This document shows, piece by piece, positions 43,425 through 55,020 of a stretch of 64,000 bases of DNA; the first letter of the stretch is position 1, and each line of letters opens with the position of its first letter. Where the stretch lies: positions 16,001 to 80,000 of the forward strand of contig NW_024748921.1 in assembly GCF_018991925.1 (NCBI RefSeq), given 5' to 3'. The stretch comes from Homarus americanus (Eukaryota > Arthropoda > Malacostraca > Decapoda > Nephropidae). Position numbers and translations under genes: made by a program. Below the pieces are notes generated by a model. That model had not been told where the DNA came from, made no database searches, and worked only from the letters and a program-made list of their open reading frames with translations.

Positions 43425-43904
43425 TAGTGTTAGCTGTGTGCCCTTCTGGGGGACGAGGTAGTGAAGGTCAAGGACGAAAACTTGAAATTAAAGGAAGTGA
43501 TTGTGAGGATGAAGGAGGAAGACACGAGACAAGGAGAGTCTGACGAAAACACAGGCCAATGGAAGGTTGTGAGGAGAGGAACGACCAAACTGGTGGTGAA
43601 GAAAGACACGGAAACGAATACAACTAAGTGTACTAACTTCTTTATCCCATTGGTAGACGAACTGGACGGTGACATAGTCAGGGACAAGGCTGATAAGGAA
43701 GGTACGAAAACCTTAATTGTTGGTGATTCCCAGGTACGGTACCTGGATAGAGTTCCTTGTGCCAAAAATAGAAAAAGAATAAGGGTGTGTTTGCCAGGAG
43801 CTGGGGTGGGGGACATAGTTGACAGGATGGCCAATATCTTGTCTGGTAGTGGGAACAAACCCATTATCTGCCTCAGTGCAGGAGGCAGTGATATTGGCAC
43901 TTAA
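43425..43904 (+). pseudogene. Partial ORF1 of a non-LTR element with SGNH-hydrolase-like motif
   Basis: The frame reads DEVVKVKDENLKLKEVIVRM (coiled-coil-like), then TKLVVKKDTETNT, TLIVGDSQVRYLDRV, RVCLPGAGVGDIVDRMANIL and ICLSAGGSDIGT before a stop. GDS followed by an AGG-D block resembles the esterase-type ORF1 of CR1-like elements, whose usual block is GGND. The frame stops shortly after, so the rest is lost. Shortly downstream, 44086-44177 could encode a Ser/Arg-rich tail of uncertain relation. Confidence 0.6.
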
Positions 43905-45580
43905 ATACAAAACAACCCAACCCCAAAATGCCCTGATTCCCCTTAAAACCCTTTAAATTGAAAGAGTCAGAAACGCGCTTTGTGATTCTAAAACAGAAAT
44001 AGATTCTCAGTATGGCAAAAATCACCCCCGTCAACACTGCAATTCAGGGCTCGTGGGTAACAAGAGAAGGTGTTGGAGCGCGTTGCCTACCAGCACAATG
44101 GGAGACGCACTGGAGGACGTGGTAGTAGTCGCAGTAGTAGTAAGCGCAGCAGTAGCAGAAGGAAGACCCTTGATTAGGAGGTAATCAGGTTAGAACGGCT
44201 GGATCACATCTCCCTGATTAGCTCACTCACCCGTTGTTCCACCGATATCTCTATTACATGACCCGGGATATCCAGAAGCCCCTAAAACTAATTCCGGGTT
44301 GTGAGAACAAGAAACTATAGTATATTTCGTGTTAAAACGCAAACAACTGTTACAACGCATAGCAAACGTATCAGAACACATAAAAACGTAGCAAAACGCA
44401 TTAAATAGTACAAAAACGCAAAAAACGCATTAAATAGTACAAAAACGCAAGAAAGCGCAAGAAAAACGCATTAAATATAACAAAAACGCAAAAAAACGCA
44501 AGAAAACCGCAAGAAAAACGTTTTATTGGTGCAAAAACGCAAGAAAAACGTATTAAATAGTACAAAAACTCAAGAAAAACGCATTAAATATATAAAAACA
44601 CAACAAAAATGCATTATATATCCTCAGAACGCATTATAAATATATTAAAACACAATAAACTGACTCATATTACAACGGCCTGGATACCTCGCCGAATTCA
44701 GTTCAGAGGAGGAGCTTATATTCAGAGTACTTTTTTAATCTACCGAATTATTCATGACACGTCGGGCAGAGTCGATGGGTCCATTTACCTAAGACGAGAA
44801 GGAGGGGGAGGAGGAGGAAAAGGAGGAGGAGGAGGAGGAGGAGGATGAAAAGGAGGAGGAACAGGAGGAAGAGGACGAGTAGAAAGAAAAGGAGGAGGAA
44901 CAGGAGGAAGAGGACGAAAAGTAGGAAGAAACAAAATCAACAACAAACAAACATATTAACCCGAACTACACAATAAGGACACACATACACACAGCCCAAA
45001 ACACACACACACACACACACACACAACGCGGTACAATAACCCACCAACTGATAATACTTCTGGTGCAAGAGTCCAGGGCCCTCATCCGGGTTCCATATGT
45101 AAATAACTCTCTCTCCGATAGCTTATCAGGCAGTAGGTTTGTTGTGTGAAGGGAGGGAGGGGTAATGGGAAGGGGGTGGAATTAGGGGAGGCAGAGAGAA
45201 AGGGGGGTGGGTTATGGAGGGAGGGAGGAATTGGATGAGTGAGGAAGAGGAATTAAGGGAGAGCAAAGGGGTAGAAATGGGGGAGGGGAAAGGGGTGAAA
45301 TTGGGGGAAGGAAGGAAGGCAGGAAGAAAGGGTTGGGTGAGTGAGTAAGCGGCTTTTTGTATGGGTGGCTGGGTGACGAAGACAAATTCGGTCGAAAAGT
45401 ACTAAAACAAACACACACACACACAATCGGTCATAAAAGTATCAAAACAAACGAACGCAAACATACATAATAAACATACCTTGCTAGGACTGGAAGCGGT
45501 AAGGTAAATTACAGGTCAATGTTAACAAGCGAATAATTACAGTAAATACAACATACCATCACTAACTAGAATGTAAATGT

Positions 45581-45626
<46 letters not shown>

Positions 45627-45664
45627 GTCTGTCTGCCAATAATATAAACACAATCCAAACTTAC
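43905..45664. repeat. Intron E3-E4: AAAAACGCA array, GGA tract and others
   Basis: 44330-44640 is a degenerate array of CAAAAACGCAAGAAAAACGC units; GGAGGA-rich 44795-44900; (CA)n 45002-45026; GGGGAGG-rich 45145-45340; (CTAT)n 45580-45632. No gene found. Confidence 0.8.
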
Positions 45665-45716
45665 TTGAAAGGTTCCAACGTAATCTTCCCATTCTTCACA
45701 ACTGGCAGCCGACACG
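45665..45716 (-). CDS. E3: CCP first half
   Basis: 52 nt, phase 1 in, phase 2 out; acceptor CGTCCCTCTCCCACAG, donor TTCAA|GTAAGT. It reads (A)CRLPVVKNGKITLEPFK, a CCP opening. The first codon is completed by G from E2. It joins E4 directly via the 41445 acceptor or via E3b. Confidence 0.85.
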
Positions 45717-45764
45717 CTGTGGGAGAGGGACGAGGAGAGTTACCACGACACACTATATGGGAGT

Positions 45765-45827
45765 ATGGGACACACACACACACACACTACTACTACTACT
45801 ACTACTACTTTGCTCTCACTAGGAATC
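45765..45827. repeat. CA and ACT microsatellites
   Basis: (CA)n at 45770-45787 followed by (ACT)n at 45787-45809, flanking the 3' end of the RTE element. Confidence 0.85.
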
Positions 45828-48800
45828 GAGCATGACGATCATCCAGTTATGATATGATATGAGTTATTAAAGATGTCACCTTCGTTGGTGAGCTCTGAGG
45901 TGACTAAGAGAGGCCGATACGGGACCGGCAGAATCGTTCACACATGTTGCACATGTGGAGGGCTACATCTAGTGCGGGAGGAGCGGCGGCTTGTCTGCCT
46001 CGGTTTATAGTCGGGCAAACTCGAAAGTTTTGACACGTTCTCGTGTGGTGCTCCTCCAAGCGTTACGGTGTGGAGTAATCGTCTCCCAGGTGAGGGGGTC
46101 GATTTGATACTTTTTCAAGTTTGTCCTTTTACCTTTTCAGTTGCCCGCCAGCGTTACACTTACTATTCATTAGGTGACTGTAAAGTAGCTGCTTTGGCAG
46201 TCTACTGTCGTCCATGTGCGTAACATCGCTAACCCAACTTAGATGTTCGTGGATACTGGTAGTCTCGATGCTCCTACAGTTGGTGTCACCGAGAATACTG
46301 CCATTTGTTCTTTTGTCTTCCCAACGAACTCGGAGGATGGAACGTAGACTACGTTGGTGAAAGTTTTCAAGTTCCTTGAGGTGTCTGCTGTATGTGACCC
46401 ATGTCTCACTGCCAAATAGCAGGGCAAGGAGGACCACTGCTCGATATATGTGCATCTTTGTAGAAAATTTCAGCTCCCTACAGCTGAAGATACGATTTCG
46501 GAGTCTGCCAAAGGCTTGAGATGCACATCTGATCCGATGTTTAATCTCTTCATCCATGTCTGCGGTGGTGGACAGATGGGAGCCGAGATACCGAAAGTGG
46601 GTAACATTCGAGAGGGTAGTACTGTTAAGCTGGATACATTATGGAGGTGTGGCTGAACCAAGGGCAGGCTGAAAGAGAATCTGAGTCTTACATACATTCA
46701 CCTCAAGGCCGAAGTGTGCATACACATCTGTGTAGGTGTTCAGGATCTCCTGTAGGTGGCAATCAGTGTGAGAGACAAGGATGAGGTCGTCTGCATACTG
46801 AAGTTCAGTAATGGAAACTGCCAACACATTTCTTTCTGCCTGTGTTCAAAGGACCCTTCATCTGGTATTGAATGTCCACCCTGCTGGCTAAATTGACAGT
46901 GGCATGAGGAAGGAAGGCAGCGACGCAAATGGAAAAAGAGGGTTGGTGCCAGTACACATCCTTCTTTTACCCCCGTTTGGATGGGTAAGAACTCATTCTG
47001 GGTGCCATTGTGGAGTACACTGTCGTTCATGCCATCGTATGGAGTCGCCTCACAATGGCGATGAATTTTGGTGGGCAGCCAAAACGGCTGAGGGTCTGCC
47101 AGAGGGTTTCCTTGTTGACCGAGTTGAAGGCCTTGGTTAGGTCGATGAAGGCCATGTAAAGGTCACGAAGCTGTTCTCTGCACTTTCCCTGTATCTGGCG
47201 GGAAGCAAAGATCATGTCGGTCGTGCCACGTCATGCGAGGAAGCTTTCCGCCTCAAGCAGAAGCCTGTTTAAGAGGACTCGGGCGATAATCTTGCCAGCT
47301 ACGGACAGCAGCGAGATCCCGCAGTAGTTACCACAGTCTCACCAGTCTCCCTTGTTCTTATAAATATTGACGATGGAGGCGTCTTTAAGAGCTTGGGGGA
47401 TTTCCTCCTTTTCCCTTATATCTCCAGGAGAAAGAGGAGATGGCTGGTAAGCAGAGTTCCTCCTGCTTTATACACCTCAGCTTGAATTCCATCAGGCCCT
47501 GAGGCTTTGTAATTTTCCTCTGTTTGATGGCAGTAGCTACCTCATCCAGGGATGGGGGATAGCTGAGCTGGGTCAGCTCTGGATACTGAGGGACCTGCTG
47601 GGTAGTCAGGACATCCACATCGGAGTTTCGGTTGAGCATCGAATGGTAGTGCTCTTTCCAGCACTGAAGGATGCCTTCTTCATCTTTAATTAGGGAGTTA
47701 CCATCGGATGAGAAGGGGGGCAGACTGCACCATGAGTGACTGGCCAATAAAATGTTTCAGTGGAATTTAAAAATTCGCACATCTTGTGTTGATCTGCAAG
47801 TTTTTGCATTTCACATGCTCACTTTTAAACCAGTCATTCTTTAGTTTGCGAAGTTCAAGCTGGGCCGCCGCTTTCTTCTTGCGGAATGTATCAGCTTTGG
47901 TCCGAGACTGAGTTTTTGTTAGGCAAAGTAGTTAAAGCAGCTCGTTTATCATCGACGAGTACATTGATTGCTGGGTCATTTTCATCAAACCAGTCCTGGT
48001 GTATTCTTTCGATCTGGCAGAGGGCCTCTTGGCAAGTTTTTCTCATGACAGTGTCGAGAATACCCCATTCGGCATTGGGATTTAAGTTGTTTGTTGTCAG
48101 GTTGTTTATCAGCCCATGTTTGAGCCGCTCTCTGAAAGCATGTGCTACCACTGGATCCTCCAGACGCTTAGTGTTAAAACCTCTTCTGGAGGCTTGTTGC
48201 CTTCGCTGTTTTGGGGCGAAGTGAAGTGAGAGCTTGTCTGAGCCACGCATGGCTCGGGTGATGAGGACATCTCGGCGATCTCTTTCTCTGACAATGATGT
48301 AGTCAACGAGATGCCAGTGTTTGGATCGTGAGTGTTGCCACGAACCCTTGAACTTGTCGGCCTGCCTAAAGGTATTGGTGATAGTGAGGCTGTGTGCAGC
48401 ACACTTCCTGAGGAGGAATTGGCCGTGGGGATTAATTACACTTGCCTAGTCGATTTCTCCTTATGATTCCCTGCCAAATGTCATCCTCTGCATCCAGTGT
48501 TGGGGCGTATGCACTGATGAAAAAGGCATGACGTGAATGATTCAGTGGGACTCTGGGCGTCATGAGGTGCTCGTTGGTCCCAACAGGCATTTCAGTTAGC
48601 CTGTGTAGGATGCATTGGCGGACGGCAAAGCCAACTCCATAAATACGGTTTCTCTTTGCAGCAAGCTTACCCTTCCATAAGAATGTATAGCCAGAACCCT
48701 TTTCTGTGAGTTGACCCTCGTCTGGGAGCCGGGACTCACTAATGGCTGCTATGTCGATGTTATACCTAGCCAGCTCTTTTGCCACAAGGGCAGTTTTTCT

Positions 48801-49195
48801 TTCAGGACGCTCATTTGTGCCAATATCCAGAAGGGTCCTGACATTCCATGCAGCAACCATAAGAGGTTGTATAGTTTGTTTTTGTTTGGATCTGTGGGTA
48901 TGATTGTTGTTTCGACCGCATAAGGATGACCTTACTGGGTGTGGTTGCCCAGTCAGATTGGTTCTTTAGGCACCTTTTCTAGCCCCCTCCCCATGTGGGG
49001 TGAGCAGGGTGGCTCCTCGAAAAGACTGCTTAGTCGCAGAGACAGGACCAGATTGCACTGCTGCCTAGATCCCAGTGCATAAACGACCATCTTATCTGTG
49101 CCGCCCATGTGCAGAGTTGTGACTCCCGGCAGTCATCTCTGCCTATCCACGTCGCCACTCGTCCGTCGCCATAGGACTTTTGGGGGAATAGGGGT
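45828..49195 (-). mobile_element. Near-full-length but decayed RTE-type non-LTR retrotransposon
   Basis: Minus-strand blocks in order: AP-endonuclease start (AAWNVRTLLDIG, DIAAISESRLPDEG) at about 48860-48432; linker (KQRRQQASRRGFNTKRL, IHQDWFDENDPAINVL) at 48250-47891; RT N-terminal part (GILQCWKEHYHSMLNR) at 47747-47385; RT motif A (MAFIDLTKAFNSVNKE) at 47215-47027; YADDLILVSHT at 46827-46639; C-terminal tail (FGSETWVTY, DDSRLPKQLLYSHLMNS) at 46557-46129. Frameshifts separate the blocks, so it is inactive. Endonuclease followed by RT in one direction with this C-terminus fits the RTE clade. It fills most of the E2-E3 intron. Boundaries are approximate. Confidence 0.85.
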
Positions 49196-49224
49196 TTTGA
49201 TGATGATGATTATGATCTCTCTCA

Positions 49225-49228
49225 CACA

Positions 49229-49284
<56 letters not shown>
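49225..49284. repeat. (CA)n adjoining the E2 donor
   Basis: About 30 CA units. On the transcribed strand this is (GT)n starting directly after the E2 donor GGTACGTT. Confidence 0.95.
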
Positions 49285-49285
<1 letters not shown>

Positions 49286-49290
49286 CGTAC

Positions 49291-49619
49291 CATACTCTTG
49301 ACGACCTCGCCTGTCGCTGATGTCGGCCTTGAACCCATGAGAGCTGTTACTCGAGAACCTTCCTCCTCCTGCTCCCCCTTCCATCGTAAGTACATTATTC
49401 GTGGAGCTGTCATCATCACCATCGTTATCACCATTATTTCTCTGGGGTTCAAGGATTACTTTCTTTCTGGGGGTCCAACCTGAGGTCGAAAGAGTCGTCT
49501 GAGCGTCACTTTCGCTGCCTCTATAACTCTCTACTGTCGTGGTCAGAGCCCCATGAAGGTCCTCCTTGAATGGGTCATCAAGGTCGACCTTCTTTGTGGT
49601 CATCAAGGTTTTATCCTCA
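49291..49619 (-). CDS. E2: Ser/Thr/Asp-rich linker exon (109 codons)
   Basis: 329 nt, phase 2 in, phase 1 out; acceptor GTTTCTTTTTCAG, donor TATG|GTACGT. It reads EDKTLMTTKKVDLDDPF, ESYRGSESDAQTTLSTSGW, an Asn/Asp-rich stretch (RNNGDNDGDDDSSTNN) and SDRRGRQEYG. No Cys and no recognised domain; probably a disordered extracellular linker before the first CCP. Phase 1 out fits E3 exactly, and phase 2 in matches the donor of E1. Confidence 0.7.
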
Positions 49620-49851
49620 CTGAAAAAGAAACAAAACAAATAAACAAATAAATTCGTACAGGTAATATATACAAGTCAGGTGTTTTACTCTTCCTAATTA
49701 AGCAACAAAGTTTATTTATATATTCCTTCACTACTTTATCATAACCAAATTTAAATATAAATTAAGTTAGGTTAGGTTACGTTATCTCTTCATTTTTGTC
49801 CAAAATTTAATCATCATAGCTGAACCAAACATGTTCACACACACACACACA

Positions 49852-49900
<49 letters not shown>

Positions 49901-50409
49901 GAGCATCAAGTACCCATGGCCAGCATGAATGACCTGAGTGATAAACTGGATTCATTCAACATAACCACTGACCCGCTACCCTGCCACCACACACACTGAT
50001 AAGATCCACTTTTTGATAAGGGAATAAAAATAATCATTGGGTAAACATTCTGAATTGATTGATGATTTTAAAATGCATTCACTAAATAATTTAACTCGGA
50101 AAAATAATATAATCAGTATTAAGTCTTTTCCACACTCAGTCACCGGCAGAGTTTTAATGTAGAATTTGGGGGATTTTCTGGGTTTTTTTTTTTTTATTCC
50201 TTTTTATCATTTTTTTAGTTTTTCGTTTTATTTTGTTTTTCTTTATTATAGTTTTTCGTTGATTTTCGTTTTTCTTGTTTCTTTGTTTTTCTTTTTTTAC
50301 CTTTTTCGATTTTTTCTGTTTTTTTCTTTTTCATTTGTTTTAGTTTTTTTCTAGTTTTTAATCTGTTATTCATTTTTTATTTTTTTTTATTTGGTTGTTT
50401 TTTGCAGGA
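49620..50409. other. Intron E1-E2, first part: CA repeat and T-rich stretch
   Basis: (CA)n at 49836-49899; T-rich sequence at 50180-50400. No gene found. Confidence 0.75.
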
Positions 50410-51055
50410 AGAGGACGAAGAGTTGATATATGAAGGGGGGTGAACGCGCTATGAGTGGGGAATTGAACGCTATAGTGAATTGAACGCCTTTATGAGTGGG
50501 GTGAACGCTATGAAGTGGGGTGAACGCTATGAAGTGGGGAGTGTGAACGCTATGAAGTGGGGTTGCATGCTATGAGTGGGGGTGAGCAGCGCTATGAAGT
50601 GGGAGGTGAACCTTTATGAAGTGGGGTTGCACGCTATGAAGTGGGGTGAACGCTATGAGGTGAGGTGAAAGCTGGGAGTAGGTGAACGCTATGTAGTAGG
50701 GGAGGTGAACGCTCGCTATGAAGTGGGGGGTGAACGCTAGCTATGAAGTGGGGGTGAACGCTATGAAGTGGGGGTGAACGCTGTGAAGTGGGTGGGTGAG
50801 ACGCTATAGTGGTGGGTGAACGCTATGAAGTGGGGGTGAACGCTATGGGTGGTGTGAAAGCTGGAAGTGGGGGTGAAAGCTATGAAGTGGGGGTGAAAGC
50901 TATAGTAGGGAGGTGAACGCTGAAGTGGGGGGTGCACGCTACAGAGTGGAGGGTGAACGCTATGAAGTGGGGAGGTGAACGCTATTAAGTGGGGAAGTGA
51001 ATGCTATGAAGTGGGGAGGTGAACGCTATGAAGTGGGGGGTGAACGCTTTATGAT
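50410..51055. repeat. About 20-bp minisatellite (GGTGAACGCTATGAAGTGGG)
   Basis: Thirty or so variable units with many small insertions and deletions. Confidence 0.92.
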
Positions 51056-51159
51056 GATTTATGCGAATGCCTTTCCCTTCCCCCGGGGCGGAAATTAATT
51101 ATAACGGTAATGGTAAGCACCAAGAGCCGAGTCCCGGAGTTAATACAGTGAATGAGAAT

Positions 51160-51375
51160 CCATCCACTCACTCCCTCACTCATTCCCTCCCTCATTCTCT
51201 CACTCATTCCCTCCCTCATTCTCTCCCTCCCTCCCTCATTACTCTCTTCGTCTTTCCTCATTCTCTACCTCACTATGTTCTTCCTTCCTAATTCCTCTTT
51301 CCTCTCTCTCTCCCTCACTATTTTTCATTTCCTCCCTCATTCCTTCGTTCTCCTCCCTCCCTCCCTCCCTCACAG
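51160..51375. repeat. CTCATTCCCTCC-type pyrimidine tract
   Basis: Degenerate tandem of CTCACTCATTCCCTCC and similar words, merging into CTCCCTCC. Confidence 0.8.
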
Positions 51376-51382
51376 TCACTCT

Positions 51383-52160
51383 GCAACCGTGGGAACTTGT
51401 ACAGCACCGTGGGAACTATTTTTGGACCGTGGGAACTATTTTCGGACCGTGGGAACTATTTTCGGACCGTAGGAACTATTTTTGGACATGGGAACTTTTT
51501 TAGACAGTGGGAACCTTTTTTGGACCGTGGGAACTATTTTTGGACCGTGGGGACTATTTTCGGACCGTAGGAACTAATTTTGGACCGTGGGAACTTTTTA
51601 CTGTGGGAACTATTTTCGACCGCAGGAAACCGCTAATTTTGGACCGTGGAACTTTTTTAGACTGTGGAACTTTTTTGGACCGGGGAGAAATTTTTGACCA
51701 GGGGAACCATATTTGGATCGTGGGAACTTTTTTTGATCGTGGAAACTATTTTGAACAGTGGGAACTATTTCACCGTGGGAACTTTTTAGACAGTGGGAAC
51801 CTTTTTGGACCGTGGGGAACGGTTTTGACCGGGGAACTTTTAGACCAGGTGAAACTACATTTTAGAATTAGAACTTTTTGGACTGTGGGAACTATTTTTT
51901 TGACCGTAGGAATTGGATCAGGGAACTTTTTTTGGACCGTGGGAACTTTTTTTGGACCGTGGGAACTATTGAACCGTGGGAACTATTTTTGGACCGTGGG
52001 ATCATTTTTAGACCGTAGGAACTATTTTTAGACCGTGGGAACTTTTTTGGACCGTGGGAACTATTTTTGGACCGTGGGAACTATTTTCGACCGTGGGAAC
52101 TATTTTTGGACCGTGGGAGCTTTTAACTGTACCGTGGGAGTTTCGACTGGACCGTGTGGG
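51383..52160. repeat. 20-bp minisatellite (ACCGTGGGAACTATTTTTGG)
   Basis: About 35 units, clean at both ends and more variable in the middle (51600-51920). The 20-bp period is not a multiple of three, so the open frames through it are not taken as coding. Confidence 0.93.
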
Positions 52161-52999
52161 AAGATCGTATGCATCGTGGGAACTTCGCATCAGTGGACAG
52201 AATTTCCCTTGGATAGTAAAACAACTGATGTCAGACCTACCAGAACTTCCTCTACACACTGGTAAATAAACAGCGAGATCTTCATAGCAACATTAAAAAA
52301 AAATCATTTACTAATATTTAAACGTCAATTACAATCATTTATTTTATGTGTGTTGTTATTTATACTTTCCATAAATTGCTCAAAAAAAATTATCTGGTAC
52401 ACTCCCTCCCAAAGTGAAGCAGTATCGACCCTAAATGATACAGTAAAGTCACACACCTACACCACATGAGTCAGGGTTCAGAGACTCATTCCCGTGACTC
52501 AGTTTCAACCAACAGAAAAAGACTGAGCTTTTGACCTCAACTCTATATATGTTTTAGTAAAGTTGTAAGTCACAATGTTGCTGTAGCTGTATTCGTCTCA
52601 AATCTATCCGAAGCTATTACATCATTTTGAAACCTGAATTAAAAAAAATAATTAACTATAAAAATTGAAAATTAGTTATTTAGTACTGATGATCTTATTA
52701 GAAACAGTATATATATGGTCCACTGTACACTAAGACCACCTCTACTACACAAAGGGGACACTGTATTCGGCTCTAGGGGGATGAACTCGACCCTGCGTAC
52801 TTGAGGTAGGTGTATCCACTCAGCCACCGCACATCAAACATTAATCAACATTACCTAAACTACAGTTCTTAATGTTAGTAATTGTGTAGTATGTTAACGA
52901 ATGGAATTTGAGGTGATAAAATATGATATCCTCTCTGGGAGTCCCTGACAACATCACCTTTACTGTACAGACGCAAGACTCATAAACACAATATAATGA

Positions 53000-53068
<69 letters not shown>

Positions 53069-53236
53069 TATTTCATGGATATTAAAAAAACTGCGTAATT
53101 TCCACACTGTCATTAGGAGCAACACACACACACCACACAGACCAGCACAACACAACACAACATAACACATTACAACACAACACACCACACAACACACCAC
53201 AACATATAATAAACCAACATCAAAATGAATTCGAAT

Positions 53237-53268
<32 letters not shown>

Positions 53269-53680
53269 ATTTCATCGTGGAATAAACGGTAGCGGCATTA
53301 ACTTACGGAGCTTCGTTAAGAACCTAACGAAGCGGGATTCAACACAAGCTCTCGCCCAATTACTGCTCGGCCTTTACTCCTTCAGCCAGTCAATAACGGA
53401 GCTCTTCACCTGAGTACGTTATTATTGGTCCGCTGAGAGACCTTCAGCATCGCGAGAGCTAAACCCGAAAGCATGTTTACATTCGAGATATTTTTCTTGA
53501 ATATAAAGTTTTTCAAAAGTTATATCATCAAGAGCGAGAAGTTATAGAGTAAAAGTAGTAGTTTTAGATGGCTGGCAGGTGGTTAAATAAGGTCACTGAG
53601 GTGGGATAAATTAATTAGGTTGTAGAAGACAGGTAGGTGAGGTTAAGGGGGTTGATGGGGGGGGGGGCGTAGGTACCCTT
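52161..53680. other. Gene-poor stretch with CT, CA and ATC repeats
   Basis: (CT)n at 52983-53064, ACA-rich 53120-53215, (ATC)n at 53238-53268. 52260-52740 and 53270-53640 are without recognised features. A possible tRNA-derived SINE head lies at 52745-52835. Confidence 0.7.
52745..52835 (-). mobile_element. Possible tRNA-derived SINE head
   Basis: Read on the minus strand: GTGCGGTGGCTGAGTGGATA, then CGCAGGGTCGAGTTCATCCC. It has an A-box-like TGGCTGAGTGGA and a weak B-box-like GGTCGAGTTCATCC. It resembles the head at 12343-12445. Short and unconfirmed. Confidence 0.4.
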
Positions 53681-54560
53681 GAGAGATGGATATATGGTGA
53701 TACTTGTATGTTTATATTACTATTACTACTACTACCACTACTGCTGCTACTATTACGACTACTACCACTATTACAACTACTATACCAACCACTACTACTG
53801 CTACTACCATAACCAGTCACCAACACCCAACATGAACCTCCTCATCATCACCACTACCATCACCACACCAACCAACACCTAAGCGCCCTCACCATCACCA
53901 CCAGCCACACACGGCACCAGCCACACACGGCACTCTTACAGCCTAACACAGTGTCAATATGTACCGTACCAATAATTATGCTCCCCCCACTACCCCTACC
54001 CTCCCTCTATCTCCCCCTCACCTCCCTCCCCCTCATTTTCCCTCCTCCCTCATCTCCTCCCCTCACTCCCCCCCTCCCTCATCTCCCCTCACCTTCCTCC
54101 CAGGACCTGAACTCATTTTAAAGGATTATCTATCTGTTAATGGCATGGGGGTGGGAAGAGAGTGGAAGGAGGGGAAGGGGAGGAAGGAGGAGAAGGGAGA
54201 GAAGGAGGAAGGGAGGAAAGGAGGGGAAGGGAGGGAAGGAGGAGGAAGGGGCGGGAAGGAGGGGGAAGGGGAGTGTAGGAGGAAGGGAGAGGGGGGGAAG
54301 AGAGTGGAGGGGAAGAGAGAGAAGTGAGAGAGAGAGGGGTAGGAGATGAGACAGACAGACAGACAGACAAGATATATATAACACACGGAGATATAATCCT
54401 ACCTTCTGCTATATTGAGTCTTATTCAATCCAGGTTAATCTTGCAAATCCCTAATCCCTTGCAAATCCCCCCCCCCTACTGAGGCATTACCGGATTGGGT
54501 ATTTGATCACTTTAGCTAAATTATTATTTCAGTTATTATCTCCAATCCGACTAAACTGAC
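53681..54560. repeat. ACT/ACC repeats, pyrimidine tract, GGAAGG tract
   Basis: (TACTAC)-like repeats 53715-53815, CACCAC-like 53840-53930, CCCTCCCTC-rich 53990-54105, GGAAGGAGG-rich 54140-54340, (CAGA)n 54349-54369. No gene. Confidence 0.8.
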
Positions 54561-54579
54561 GATAGACTGAAGTATCGAT

Positions 54580-55020
54580 CAATTTTGTCTATTAACCTAT
54601 TTATTTATTTAACTATTTGTCTATTTATCATTTGTCTAATTATCTATTTGTCAATTTCACTTAATTATCTATTTATCTATTTAGTTATTTGTCTATTTTG
54701 TCTATTTGTCTATTTTGTCTATTTATCTATTTGTCTATTTATCTATTTGTCAATTAATCTAATTATCTATTTATCTATTTAGTTATTTGTCTATTTTGTC
54801 TATTTGTCTATTTTGTCTATTTATCTATTTGTCTATTTATCTATTTGTCAATTAATCTAATTATCTATTTATCTATTTAGTTATTTGTCTATTTTGTCTA
54901 TTTATCTATCTGTCTACCTTTTACGTTGGGTATAATCAGTGAAACCGACTGAACTGAGTATTTATCTGTCTATCGGTCTATTTGTTTGTCTGTCTATCTA
55001 TCTATCTATCTATCTATCTA
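54580..55020. repeat. CTATTTAT/TGTCTATT repeat with a roughly 100-bp higher-order unit
   Basis: Tetranucleotide-based repeat around TATCTATTTGTC. A longer block containing CAATTAATCTAATTATC recurs at 54750 and 54850. It ends in (CTAT)n at 54995-55020. Confidence 0.9.

Noticed and set aside
51507..52031. 174-residue plus-strand open frame in the ACCGTGGGAAC array
   Set aside because: The 20-bp period cycles through all frames and there are many indels; no domain or splice support.
52200..52259. Possible minus-strand exon starting after TTATTTACCAG with VCRGSSGRSDISCFTIQGKF
   Set aside because: It slightly resembles an FN2 start, but the frame runs into the 20-bp minisatellite with no FN2 core and no phase-compatible donor.
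53225..53413. 62-residue plus-strand frame ending SFSQSITELFT
   Set aside because: It starts in an ATC repeat; no domain, no splice sites and no neighbour gene to support it.
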